A DNA stretch of 64,000 nucleotides from Aquimarina sediminis (GCF_002895435.1 NZ_POYJ01000001.1:930001-994000), one strand, 5' to 3'. Numbered from the stretch's first letter, positions 16,517-24,543 are shown. Program-made: numbers and translations. The notes: generated by a model from the letters alone, not told the origin.

Positions 16517-17299
16517 ATGAAAACTAATCTTGAAAAAATTAAAGTAGATCTCAAAAGGTTACAACGAACTGGAATAGAACTTCAGTTAGGAATAGTTAAA
16601 GATTTAGGAAATCTGGACAGCATACCAAATAAAGAAGAGGTTTTAGAAACAATAAAACCAATTGACTTCAATAGAAATTACGAACAATGGTACTCCGAAG
16701 CTTTTCAAGTTATCAAACAACTAATTCCTCATAGACTAGATGATTTTAAAATTCTTTATAAAAATGATAACAGAAAAAAATTAGAATACACAAACTATTC
16801 TGTTTCTGATTATTTAATAAATGTTGTTAGAAAAATTGGTGATGAAATTATAGCTGACAGGTCCGCTGCCTATCCTAAATTTGTTCAACAACTAGATATC
16901 TTAAATTCGGCAGAAAACAAACTAAAAAGTTCTCTTTTCGATATTAAACAAATAGTGCAAGCTGATTTGTTTGACACAGAATTAGATTCAGCAAAAGAAT
17001 TATTAAAGAAAGGGTTTTTAAGAGCTTCGGGAGCAATAGCCGGTGTTTTAATAGAGAAACATTTAAATCAAGTTACTGAAAATCACAATATTAATATTGA
17101 GAAAAAGAACCCATCAATAGCAAGTTATAATGACTTATTAAAAACAAATGATGTTTATGACACTCCTGATTGGAGATTTATTCAAAGACTTGCTGATTTG
17201 AGAAATTTATGTGATCATTTTAAGGATCGGGAACCAACAAAAGAGGAAATTTCAGAGCTTTTAAATGGTACGGATAAAATAATGAAAACTATATTTTAA
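16517..17299 (+). CDS. HEPN-domain protein, probable defence gene
   Basis: 260 residues, mostly helical. The C-terminal third has FLRASGAIAGVLIEKHLNQ and then RFIQRLADLRNLCDHFKDR. The motif R229-NLCD-H234 fits the R-x4-6-H signature of HEPN ribonucleases. The N-terminal part has NRNYEQWYSEAFQVIKQLIPHRLDDF, which I cannot place. HEPN proteins are common RNases in toxin-antitoxin and phage-defence systems; no antitoxin such as a MNT nucleotidyltransferase is next to it. It begins a run of four AT-rich plus-strand genes separated by attC-like hairpins. Whether it is active is not shown. Confidence 0.65.
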   Translation: MKTNLEKIKVDLKRLQRTGIELQLGIVKDLGNLDSIPNKEEVLETIKPIDFNRNYEQWYSEAFQVIKQLIPHRLDDFKILYKNDNRKKLEYTNYSVSDYLINVVRKIGDEIIADRSAAYPKFVQQLDILNSAENKLKSSLFDIKQIVQADLFDTELDSAKELLKKGFLRASGAIAGVLIEKHLNQVTENHNINIEKKNPSIASYNDLLKTNDVYDTPDWRFIQRLADLRNLCDHFKDREPTKEEISELLNGTDKIMKTIF

Positions 17300-17307
17300 A
17301 AAATATT

Positions 17308-17374
17308 GACAACAATTTGTATAGTTCATTTGCTCCCTTCGGGAAGCAAACGCACCATACAAGAAACGTTAGTG
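17308..17374 (+). other. attC-like imperfect palindrome 1
   Basis: Outer arms AACAATTTGTAT (17311 on) and ATACAAGAAACGTT (to 17370) pair with small bulges. An inner stem TTTGCTCCC/GGGAAGCAAA (17329-17350) has a 3-base TTC loop and a single bulge. It ends in ACGTTAGTG, 13 bp before the next gene. Shape, size and place between genes resemble an integron attC site, but GTTAGTG does not fit the GTTRRRY core exactly. Confidence 0.45.
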
Positions 17375-17387
17375 TAAAATAAAAAAA

Positions 17388-19118
17388 ATGATTGATAAAC
17401 CTCAAATTCTCACACTAAACCTAACCACAAAGACTAATCAAGCTTTGAAAGAAAAAGGTTTCAATATTTATGAAGGCAGTTTGGGAAAATTAGTAGACAC
17501 GAAAAACCAAAAATACGAGTTCAAGTACTGTCTTCCAAATAAGGATTTTCCACCAAATATTCATGAATTTGAAATTGTAATTGTGGATTTGTCAAATGAA
17601 GATACAATTGATTATAAAAAAGAAGATCATACAAGAACTGTTAACAAAACTGAAGTTGATAATTATTTGGAATGTAGGCATCCACAAACCATTTTTGATC
17701 CTCGCGGATTCGCATCAAAATTTTTAGTAAAAGGAATTAAAGAAATATTAAAGAGAGAATGCATAATTATAGTTTTTCAAAACGAAAATATTAATATTGA
17801 ATATAAGCTTGTCAAAAAAAATGGTGATCACTCAAAATTACTAACCAGAAATAAATATAGTTTATATGAATTCATGCCGATCTTCCCCTTTAAACAAAAT
17901 AAATTTGGAAAAGAAACCGAAGTAATTATTAAAAATAATGAGTTCGGCAATTTTCTTGAAAAATATAATTCGGATTTTACTTATGAAAATATCTATCATT
18001 ATCCAACTGTTTGGGATAATGAAGAACAAATACTCGATCCTCGATTTCATCCGATTTTGAAAAATAAAAGTGACGAAATAATTTCATTTACATATTTCGA
18101 CGATAAACTAAGGCTTTATTTATTCCCTATATTAGAAGATAATTCTGATTTTATATTAGAGTTCCTTCAGTCTATTGCTCCGACTGCTCACCCCTCTTTA
18201 TTTCCTAATTCTAATCAAAAGAAATGGACAAATAAAACTGAATATGCCTTACCAAATCATTTAAACCTGCTAAATGAAAAGGAATTAATTTTCAAAGAAT
18301 ATCAAAGAAAAATTAAACAAAAAGAAATTGAAATAGAAGAAAACCTAAAGAAGTATGGTTTTTTACATGATATCATTACAGAAACTGGTGATAAATTGGT
18401 TGCAGCAGTTATTAATTTTTTAGAATGGCTTGGTTTTGAAAATGTAATAGACATGGATACTCAAGCAACTAAAATAAAAGAAGAAGATATCCAAATTGAA
18501 AACGAAAAAGGGCTTTTGATTATTGAAGTAAAAGGTATTGGAGGAACCTCAAAAGACTCGGAGTGTAGTCAAATTTCAAAAATAAAGTATCGTAGAGCAA
18601 AGGAAAGAGGAAAGTTTGATGTTTTTGGATTATATATTGTAAATCATCAAAGGCATTTACCCGCAATCGAAAGAGAAAATCCACCATTTACAGAGGAGCA
18701 AAAAAATGATGCTCTCAACGATGAAAGAAGTTTATTAACAACATGGCAATTATTTAATTTATATTATGATATTCAGAATGAAATAATAACAAAAGAAGAA
18801 GCAAGAGAAGTAATATATAATTATGGTTTGATCTCTTTTATACCTCAAAATATTGAGCTTATTGGTACAGTAGATGAAATTTTTCTAAAAGGGGAAGTTT
18901 TTATTCTTAAAATTAATGATGTTAAACTTAAAACTGGGAACTATCTATTTATTGAAAAAAATAATAGTTTTAGAAAACTAAAAATTATTGGACTTAAATT
19001 AAATGATGATACCGTAGAGGAAATAAGTAACGGAGAAATTGGAATAAAGGTAAATAGTAAAGTGAGTAAAAAATCTAAAGTGTGGATTAAAAATACTTAC
19101 CCAAGCACAAATATATAA
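17388..19118 (+). CDS. Predicted PD-(D/E)XK nuclease with unknown N-terminal domain
   Basis: 576 residues. A nuclease core at about 335-430 has Asp367, Glu380 and Lys382 in the arrangement D-x12-E-x-K (EDIQIEN... IIEVKG). It is preceded by a helix with AAVINFLEWLGFENV and followed by SQISKIKYRRAKE. That order (helix, D, ExK, helix with Q/K) is typical of Mrr-like and related restriction-type folds. The first 300 residues are unknown. The last about 100 contain a strand-rich part with GEVFILKINDVKLKTGNYLFIE, perhaps a beta-barrel accessory domain. A DNA-defence role is likely from its class and neighbours; there is no methyltransferase partner. Confidence 0.65.
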   Translation: MIDKPQILTLNLTTKTNQALKEKGFNIYEGSLGKLVDTKNQKYEFKYCLPNKDFPPNIHEFEIVIVDLSNEDTIDYKKEDHTRTVNKTEVDNYLECRHPQTIFDPRGFASKFLVKGIKEILKRECIIIVFQNENINIEYKLVKKNGDHSKLLTRNKYSLYEFMPIFPFKQNKFGKETEVIIKNNEFGNFLEKYNSDFTYENIYHYPTVWDNEEQILDPRFHPILKNKSDEIISFTYFDDKLRLYLFPILEDNSDFILEFLQSIAPTAHPSLFPNSNQKKWTNKTEYALPNHLNLLNEKELIFKEYQRKIKQKEIEIEENLKKYGFLHDIITETGDKLVAAVINFLEWLGFENVIDMDTQATKIKEEDIQIENEKGLLIIEVKGIGGTSKDSECSQISKIKYRRAKERGKFDVFGLYIVNHQRHLPAIERENPPFTEEQKNDALNDERSLLTTWQLFNLYYDIQNEIITKEEAREVIYNYGLISFIPQNIELIGTVDEIFLKGEVFILKINDVKLKTGNYLFIEKNNSFRKLKIIGLKLNDDTVEEISNGEIGIKVNSKVSKKSKVWIKNTYPSTNI

Positions 19119-19168
19119 AGTCATAATGCCCTATCGCGATATAACGACTTATACATAAAACGTTAACC
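19113..19168 (+). other. attC-like imperfect palindrome 2
   Basis: Arms ATAAAGTCAT and ACGACTTATA flank the perfect inner palindrome TATCGCGATA (19132-19141). The element ends in AAAACGTTAACC, ten bases before the next ATG. It has the same layout as the element at 17308-17374 but a different sequence. Confidence 0.4.
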
Positions 19169-19177
19169 ACAAAATAA

Positions 19178-19747
19178 ATGAGTAAAAGAATAATTAAAGG
19201 ATTAGACATTGAAGAATGTAGAATTTTGAAGCATATAGTTATTGTTGCCGATAAAAATTATGGTGAAACAACTATTGGAAATGTTTTTTATAAAAGAAAA
19301 TTCTCTACTGTTTACAATTTATTGGAACAAAAAAAAGAGGATGACAAATATACAGGAAGTAGAATTGAAAAACTCTTAAAAGAGTATCCGCAACAAGAAA
19401 ATTATCCAAATGACAGGATTGATAAAATTATATTAGAGTCAATTAAAGACAAATATCCTAAATCTTATTTAAGAAATTATTTAATAATTTTTAATACGGA
19501 TTTAGAAAAAATCGAAACTTTAAAAAGTAAAAACAAAATCAATAGTAAAATTTATTTCACTCCAAATATTACAGATTTATCAAATGTTTTTGTATATGTA
19601 GGTAAGACATTTGAATCACCTGAGATAGAAATAAATATTTATAGTGATTATCAAAATGAAATAAAAAATGGATATACTTTTTCTTCAAGTTATTTCTTAG
19701 ACGAAAAGCAGATATTAGATGAATTAGAATTAATTGAATTTGAATAA
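19178..19747 (+). CDS. Hypothetical protein in the cassette-like run
   Basis: 189 residues, Lys- and Ile-rich, soluble, with no signal or membrane segment. Recognisable pieces are GLDIEECRILKHIVIVADKNYGETTIGN at the start and VYVGKTFESPEIEINIYSDY near the end. No family recognised. It lies between two attC-like hairpins. Its low GC resembles the flanking HEPN and nuclease genes, so it was probably acquired as an independent unit. Confidence 0.6.
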   Translation: MSKRIIKGLDIEECRILKHIVIVADKNYGETTIGNVFYKRKFSTVYNLLEQKKEDDKYTGSRIEKLLKEYPQQENYPNDRIDKIILESIKDKYPKSYLRNYLIIFNTDLEKIETLKSKNKINSKIYFTPNITDLSNVFVYVGKTFESPEIEINIYSDYQNEIKNGYTFSSSYFLDEKQILDELELIEFE

Positions 19748-19884
19748 AAAACTGGCAAACAAAACCTATTATTAATACGGGTTTTGATGTTCAATCCAAA
19801 GTTTAGTTTAGTCTATTCTTATAATATCCACCGAATCTTTTGACTTGGCTTTGAAAATGAAAAATTAAAACAAAATAAAAAGTT

Positions 19885-19953
19885 TTGGCTAAGTGCTTAA
19901 TCGGAAATTAATCACATTTTAATCCCGTACTAACCATAGCCGAGATGTTAGCA
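19885..19953 (+). other. attC-like imperfect palindrome 3
   Basis: GGCTA (19887-19891) pairs with TAGCC (19937-19941), and inside these CGGAAATTAA pairs with TTTAATCCCG around a short loop. The element ends in GATGTTAGC (to 19953), 18 bp before the next gene. The preceding bases 19748-19884 show nothing recognisable. Confidence 0.45.
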
Positions 19954-19970
19954 TTCATTAATACTCTACT

Positions 19971-20999
19971 TTGAAAAAAGCTTACAAAAAAGAAATTGAA
20001 GATATAAACAAGCAAATCTCACAAGTAAAAAAGCTTGATCAAGTAAATGAAAGCCTGAGAAAATCAAATTGGATTTTCTTACATCCATATGTACAAGTAT
20101 TTGAAATTAATAAGCTGAGAAGAATAATTTCTGAAAATGATAATATTGATGAAAAAATACTAACTCATTTTGCAGAAAGGTTTTTAAATTTAAGGTCAAC
20201 AATACATTTTATAGATGGATTCTTTGCTACGCGACCATTTTTAAAAGATTATGAACAATCAATAAATGAATCAGTAGTTTTATGCTTACAAAAGGATTTC
20301 AATGGTGCAATAAACACATTATTGCCTATTATTGAGGGGACATTAAGAAAACTATTGGTAGAAAAAAAAGGTATTCACAAAGAGAGCGAAATTAATATAG
20401 AGGAGCTTTTAAAAGTATTCAATTACTTAACTGCAGATTATGTTAATCTACAAAAAGAATACTTAAATAAGAGGTATGAATCTAACATAAGAAACAATGA
20501 ATATTTTGATAAAAATCAAGAAAAATCTATATTAAAAAAACATAGAGAATATTATGAATTATGGTCAAATCAATTTGTAAAGTATCTAAAAGATAATCTC
20601 TATGCTAATACGAAAAATAGAAATATTAAGGATAGCTTTAATAGACACATAATGTTTCACAAATTAAGTGATAATGTAGATTATAATTTCGCGAACTATT
20701 TAAGACTGTTTAATTGCATACATTACTTAAGTTGGGCTATTGGCTCAGTTTACAAAGAATGCTCTATTTTATCTGCAGCTGACGAAAAACAGGTATTAAA
20801 TAAATGGTTTGACTATTTCAGCATACTAACCGTTTCTGAATCATTAACTGAGACTAAACGAAATATTTACAAAAATCCAGAAATACCATATTTTAAGACA
20901 TATTTGAACCCTAAAATAGCTAAATTGATGGTTGTTCCAAAATTAGGGGTGGATATAGCACTAAAAGCTTATAACCTTATGAAAAGTAACGAATTCTAA
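19971..20999 (+). CDS. Hypothetical helical protein, last of the cassette-like run
   Basis: 342 residues from a TTG start at 19971; no in-frame ATG is nearby. It is predicted to be almost entirely helical. The segment LCLQKDFNGAINTLLPIIEGTLRKLL is reminiscent of helical domains in abortive-infection and HEPN-like proteins, but no R-x4-6-H motif is obvious, so I do not assign it. No signal peptide. The hairpins at about 21107-21126 and 21174-21207 lie downstream. Confidence 0.55.
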   Translation: MKKAYKKEIEDINKQISQVKKLDQVNESLRKSNWIFLHPYVQVFEINKLRRIISENDNIDEKILTHFAERFLNLRSTIHFIDGFFATRPFLKDYEQSINESVVLCLQKDFNGAINTLLPIIEGTLRKLLVEKKGIHKESEINIEELLKVFNYLTADYVNLQKEYLNKRYESNIRNNEYFDKNQEKSILKKHREYYELWSNQFVKYLKDNLYANTKNRNIKDSFNRHIMFHKLSDNVDYNFANYLRLFNCIHYLSWAIGSVYKECSILSAADEKQVLNKWFDYFSILTVSESLTETKRNIYKNPEIPYFKTYLNPKIAKLMVVPKLGVDIALKAYNLMKSNEF

Positions 21000-21173
21000 C
21001 AATGGTTCCTATGCAAAGCCTTTTTCCCAAGACCTAGGTAATAAAAATCCAATATTTTAATATTCTAATTAATTAATAATAGTGATTTTAGATTGTTAAA
21101 TTGTCAACAACTTTAATAAAAGTTGTCAATATTTCAACGATAACCTATTATAACTCTACACCACTTCCTATAC

Positions 21174-21207
21174 AAAGGAGGTCATCTCACAAACAACAAC
21201 CTCCTTT
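21174..21207. terminator. Bidirectional terminator hairpin
   Basis: AAAGGAGGT (21174-21182) pairs with ACCTCCTTT (21199-21207) around a 16-base AC-rich loop, between convergent genes. A second hairpin (ACAACTTT/AAAGTTGT, 21107-21126) lies upstream. Confidence 0.6.
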
Positions 21208-21221
21208 ATAGAATACCAAGT

Positions 21222-21488
21222 TTAAGCTTTATCCAACCCCTCAAACCTTTCCCATAAGATTTTTACATCATGTAGGGCAACTTTTTCATGTTCATCAATC
21301 AGGTAATCCGAGTGATACAATGAAATGTCATGAATCAATTTTAGAGATCTAATAAAGCTATCTAATCCGTGAAATTTTACATAACTAAGGAATTCTTTTT
21401 CCTCATCAGTTAAAGGTTGTGAGATTGCTGTCTTACCAGCCTTACTTTTTAAGCAAGTGCAGGTTTCCTGACCATTCTGTGTTCGCAT
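21222..21488 (-). CDS. Small conserved hypothetical protein
   Basis: 88 residues from an ATG at 21486-21488. The first 20 residues are polar with a CTC motif. The rest is helical: PLTDEEKEFLSYVKFHGLDSFIRSLKLIHDISLYHSDYL. The composition looks coding and I believe similar short proteins occur in related flavobacteria, but no function is known to me. An overlapping frame at 21449-21670 is less convincing and was not called. Confidence 0.5.
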   Translation of the reverse strand: MRTQNGQETCTCLKSKAGKTAISQPLTDEEKEFLSYVKFHGLDSFIRSLKLIHDISLYHSDYLIDEHEKVALHDVKILWERFEGLDKA

Positions 21489-21808
21489 AAGAATGAAAAT
21501 TTAAGATTAATAAAATTCAAAAAAAGGGAAGTCACTGCGAACACATTCCAAGCGGTGCTTAGATAGGTCTCGGGACTTTCACCCGTATGCTCCCCCAAGA
21601 TTTTCTGTTTAAGACGTAATTGTGATAAGTACACCATTGATAATAAAATTGAAATATGTTCGCATTTCAAAAGTACAAAAAAGAATCGAGTAAAAAAGCA
21701 AACGTGATATTAAGCAAATAATCCATTGAGTAGTCAATCAAAGTTTTGTATTTTTAAGCCATCCTACCCATACGATTTATAGGTTTAAAAACTCTTAAAA
21801 CCAAAAAC

Positions 21809-23188
21809 ATGGGCATTATTGCCAAATTATATGCCGATGGGCAAGTGTATAATGTACTACAAGCCAGTCACAGTATAACACAGGGTAGTGATGAGACAGG
21901 GCGACCAACCTCGAGACCTTTTCATACAGGATTATTAGCTGTGATCGAATCTACAAAAGACACCTACTTTTTTGAAAAGGCGATACACCCCACCCAACAG
22001 ATACAAGAAATCATTCTGGAATATACCAATAGTATGCCCGGTAGCAGACCCCGTAGGATTAGATTTGTTGATTGCTATGTAACCTATGATCGTACAGACT
22101 TTAAGGCAAACGGCACAGAATCACTTACAGAAACCCTACTAATCACGGCTGCAGGAATCGAAGATTCACACTCCCGAGGTAAATATACTACGCCTAGACG
22201 AGTAACGGCGTTTCTTAGTGATGAGGTAGCTCTAACTACGCCAGATGAGGAAGAAGAAGCTATAAAAGTAATCAAAGTAGAGGGACCGTTTGATGAAGCA
22301 GGAAACAAGATAAAATATATTAGCCCTAAGCATGAATACTTTTATCATGCAACTTTAAAAAATTATGAAGAAGGTGATGATTTAAGCCAGATACAATGGT
22401 CTGCCAGTTATGATGATGAGAGTACTACTCAACAACTCACCACAGGAGGCACGTATGAGGATGGACTGTTAAAAACACCAATACAAGTAACCAAAGGCAA
22501 ACAAACAGCAACTATTTATGCCCACATAGGCAGTCTTAACCCAAATATAAATACCAAAGCAACTTACAAACAGGTAGTCACCTTTTTTATTGGCGGTGCT
22601 GGGGATAAGGAGCCTTTTTATGGCTCTGGTCCTACAAATAATATGTCTCGAGTAGGAACTGACTTTAAAAAGAAAATACTACACACTCAGTATCATTCTA
22701 AATTCCTTGGATATAATGAGGTAAAAGGAGAGGAAGATATTAGAATTAATGTACTAAGTCTAATACCCAATAAAGATGGTACACAAGTAAATATTGTAGG
22801 GCATAGTTTAGGTGGATGGAATGGGGCGCATTTATCCCAAATACTTACTGATATGGGATATATGGTAGAGGTATTAATTACTCTTGATCCTGTAGGAGCA
22901 GGAGAACATATCAAAATAATTTCGGATATTCATATGCGTACACCAAAACCTAAGATGAATTACTGGATCAATATTTATACTCACCCAGAAAATTATATTG
23001 TAGATGATGCTGTGGCAGATGCAGGTAGACAATGGACTCCTGATCCAAAAGATATTCATGTGCTACACATTACCAAATATAGTCATGGTGAGGCCAAGAA
23101 AATGCTTAATGAAATACTCGTAAAGGCAACAATTTCCGCTTCTAGCTTACTATCAAATTCTATTAATAATTTTATAGAAACACAATGA
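21809..23188 (+). CDS. T6SS effector: TssD (Hcp) tube domain fused to a lipase-like domain
   Basis: 459 residues without a signal peptide. Residues 1-135 match Bacteroidota TssD (Hcp): AKLYADGQVYNVLQASHSI, DETGRPTSRP, IESTKDTYFFE, and TESLTETLLITAAGIE. Residues 150-255 form a strand-rich linker. From about 256 an alpha/beta-hydrolase fold follows: FFIGGAGDKE (oxyanion region), nucleophile Ser333 in IVGHSLGGWNG, Asp360 in TLDPVGAG and His426 in KYSHGEA. A tube protein carrying its own toxin is a specialised Hcp effector, delivered by T6SS into rival cells; a (phospho)lipid substrate is inferred from the fold. Its TGA overlaps the ATG of the next gene. No other T6SS structural gene is in the window. 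Confidence 0.82.
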   Translation: MGIIAKLYADGQVYNVLQASHSITQGSDETGRPTSRPFHTGLLAVIESTKDTYFFEKAIHPTQQIQEIILEYTNSMPGSRPRRIRFVDCYVTYDRTDFKANGTESLTETLLITAAGIEDSHSRGKYTTPRRVTAFLSDEVALTTPDEEEEAIKVIKVEGPFDEAGNKIKYISPKHEYFYHATLKNYEEGDDLSQIQWSASYDDESTTQQLTTGGTYEDGLLKTPIQVTKGKQTATIYAHIGSLNPNINTKATYKQVVTFFIGGAGDKEPFYGSGPTNNMSRVGTDFKKKILHTQYHSKFLGYNEVKGEEDIRINVLSLIPNKDGTQVNIVGHSLGGWNGAHLSQILTDMGYMVEVLITLDPVGAGEHIKIISDIHMRTPKPKMNYWINIYTHPENYIVDDAVADAGRQWTPDPKDIHVLHITKYSHGEAKKMLNEILVKATISASSLLSNSINNFIETQ

Positions 23189-23736
23189 AATCATTAAAAA
23201 ATAAAATAGCACTTTTGACTGTGTCCATAGGAATATTCTATTTTGTTTCCTGTTCAAAAGATCATAATATACCTCAAGCCAATTTAAATTATTTAAAATT
23301 TAAACCTATTGACAAAAAGCATCCTATTCTGGATATTTATAATGTGAATTTTTCATCTGATATTGCAATTGATTCGTTATTAAAAGAAATAGGAGGAGAT
23401 CCTTACTTATTTTGTTCTCTAAGTAATGAAAATATTGATTTTGGTATAGAAGCTACAGGTATTAACAACCCACATTTGTCAGGATCATTTGAAAAAGTGA
23501 AGAGCTCACCCAAAATTGAAAAATTGCATTATTACACTGCAGAGGTAATATTCTATAACGCTGATCATAGTAGTGAAGAATATTTAAGTAAAGAGTTTCT
23601 CAAAAACCATATTTCAAAAATAGAATGTATCAATTGTAAAGTAGTAAATAGATTTTTTATGGATACTCGAAAACCCTATATTTCTAACTCAATGTGTATC
23701 CCAGTAGAAGATATTTTAAAAGCTTTGGATGATTAA
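23185..23736 (+). CDS. Lipoprotein, presumed immunity protein of the TssD-lipase
   Basis: 183 residues. The lipoprotein signal ends in IFYFVSC with Cys23. The body shows IDFGIEATGINNPHLSG, HYYTAEVIFYNADHSSEE and the pair CINCK. The C terminus is MDTRKPYISNSMCIPVEDILKALDD. The start overlaps the effector stop (ATGA), the tightest coupling possible. A lipidated envelope protein directly behind a lipase effector is the usual form of immunity against membrane-attacking toxins. It is a paralogue of 23870-24397. The immunity role is inference from position and localisation. Confidence 0.75.
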   Translation: MKSLKNKIALLTVSIGIFYFVSCSKDHNIPQANLNYLKFKPIDKKHPILDIYNVNFSSDIAIDSLLKEIGGDPYLFCSLSNENIDFGIEATGINNPHLSGSFEKVKSSPKIEKLHYYTAEVIFYNADHSSEEYLSKEFLKNHISKIECINCKVVNRFFMDTRKPYISNSMCIPVEDILKALDD

Positions 23737-23739
23737 AAA
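23692..23739 (+). repeat. 48-bp exact repeat at the 3' end of two immunity genes (copy 1)
   Basis: Positions 23692-23739 are identical to 24353-24400. Both cover the last 15 codons, the stop and the first downstream bases of the paralogous lipoprotein genes. Upstream of this block the two genes differ strongly, so it looks like a recombination boundary. Confidence 0.9.
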
Positions 23740-23873
23740 ATATCTTTGAACAGCATCCTAAATATAGTCATGGAGAATCAGGAAACATGTTCAATGAAGA
23801 CATAACCAAAAATAGCATAACATCTTCTAGTCAGTTACTTTTTGCAATACAAAAATATTTAGAAACTAAATGA
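23733..23873 (+). pseudogene. Orphan C-terminal tail of a lipase effector
   Basis: An open frame of 46 codons with no start at its beginning, entered directly after the upstream lipoprotein gene. It encodes KNIFEQHPKYSHGESGNMFN and then EDITKNSITSSSQLLFAIQK and YLETK. This aligns with the last 46 residues of the intact effector (KDIHVLHITKYSHGEAKKML... NNFIETQ), with one gap, and keeps the SHGE motif that carries the catalytic His. Its TGA overlaps the ATG of the next gene (ATGA at 23870-23873), exactly as in the intact pair. It is a displaced effector end, not a functional protein. Confidence 0.8.
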
Positions 23874-24397
23874 AAATAATTAACTTCACACTCATTATTT
23901 TAATATTGGTATTTTCAATCAGCTGCCGTTTGGACAATAATATACAAGAAACAAAAATCCAATTTTTGGATTTCGAAAAGAGTCCTACCACTAATAGATC
24001 TGATTTATACAATATATATTTCAATACGAACATAAAATTAGATAGTACTCTCATTAATTCTTTAATGTATTGTCCATTAAATAAAAATGTCAATTTTACT
24101 GTAGAAAACCTTAGAAAATCTAATAATGCTTTATCTGGTTTCATTTTGGAAAACAAAAAAGTTAATATCCCTGAAAAACCATACACTTATATTGCAGAAG
24201 TAGCATTTAAAACATCCAAAAGTCAAGGAAGTGAAACTAGTTTTTTGGAGGAAAAAGAAATAAAAAGGTTACTTGAAAATTTAACTTGTGTGCCTTGTAA
24301 GATATACAAACCCTTCTATTTAGATTCATACAAACCCTACCTCTCCAACCCCATGTGTATCCCAGTAGAAGATATTTTAAAAGCTTTGGATGATTAA
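23870..24397 (+). CDS. Lipoprotein, second presumed immunity protein
   Basis: 175 residues. The lipoprotein signal ends in LVFSISC with Cys20. It shares with the gene at 23185-23736 the order of elements: a short strand-rich body, YTYIAEVAFK, the pair CVPCK, and a near-identical C terminus KPYLSNPMCIPVEDILKALDD. The N-terminal two-thirds has diverged strongly. It follows an orphan lipase tail with an ATGA overlap, so it probably protects against a related lipase that this strain no longer encodes in full. Confidence 0.72.
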   Translation: MKIINFTLIILILVFSISCRLDNNIQETKIQFLDFEKSPTTNRSDLYNIYFNTNIKLDSTLINSLMYCPLNKNVNFTVENLRKSNNALSGFILENKKVNIPEKPYTYIAEVAFKTSKSQGSETSFLEEKEIKRLLENLTCVPCKIYKPFYLDSYKPYLSNPMCIPVEDILKALDD

Positions 24398-24426
24398 AAA
24401 TATTGACAATTATTTCCAAAATCTAA

Positions 24427-24543
24427 TTGATAATAAAAACTCAAAAGATTTTATTTCCTCGAAACTCTCATAAGAGATTATCATTTTGGAAATTTCAATG
24501 GAAAGCATTACAAGATGATATTATAAAATTTTATAAAAAATGA
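24427..24543 (+). pseudogene. Orphan toxin tail, type 2 (copy 1)
   Basis: A start-less frame of 38 codons reading KTQKILFPRNSHKRLSFWKF then QWKALQDDIIKFYKK and stop. Its TGA overlaps the ATG of the next gene. The same tail recurs at 25678-25794 before a paralogous gene, with the first 64 bases identical. It is rich in basic and aromatic residues like the C-terminal ends of many secreted toxins. I cannot name the toxin. A frame shifted by one also stays open for 23 codons (IDNYFQNLIDNKN...), so the reading is not fully certain. Confidence 0.55.
24429..24492 (+). repeat. 64-bp exact direct repeat, partner at 25680-25743
   Basis: The two copies are identical over 64 bp and diverge afterwards. 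They cover the conserved beginning of the type 2 orphan tail. A second near-identical pair lies at about 25002-25161 and 26312-26470, covering the 3' ends of the following paralogous genes plus about 40 bp of downstream sequence. Confidence 0.88.

Noticed and set aside
17308..19953. A true integron cassette array
   Set aside because: Not claimed as fact: the three cores do not fit GTTRRRY and no integron integrase is in the window. Kept only as a finding to test.
21449..21670. Second reading frame overlapping the small gene at 21222-21488
   Set aside because: It overlaps a better candidate, has poor composition and contains the intron-like motif, so it is probably not translated.
24404..24478. 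Alternative frame at the type 2 tail (IDNYFQNLIDNKNSKDF...)
   Set aside because: It is short and stops within the exact repeat. The chosen frame stays open to the ATGA junction and shows replaced residues typical of protein change between the two copies. Some doubt remains.
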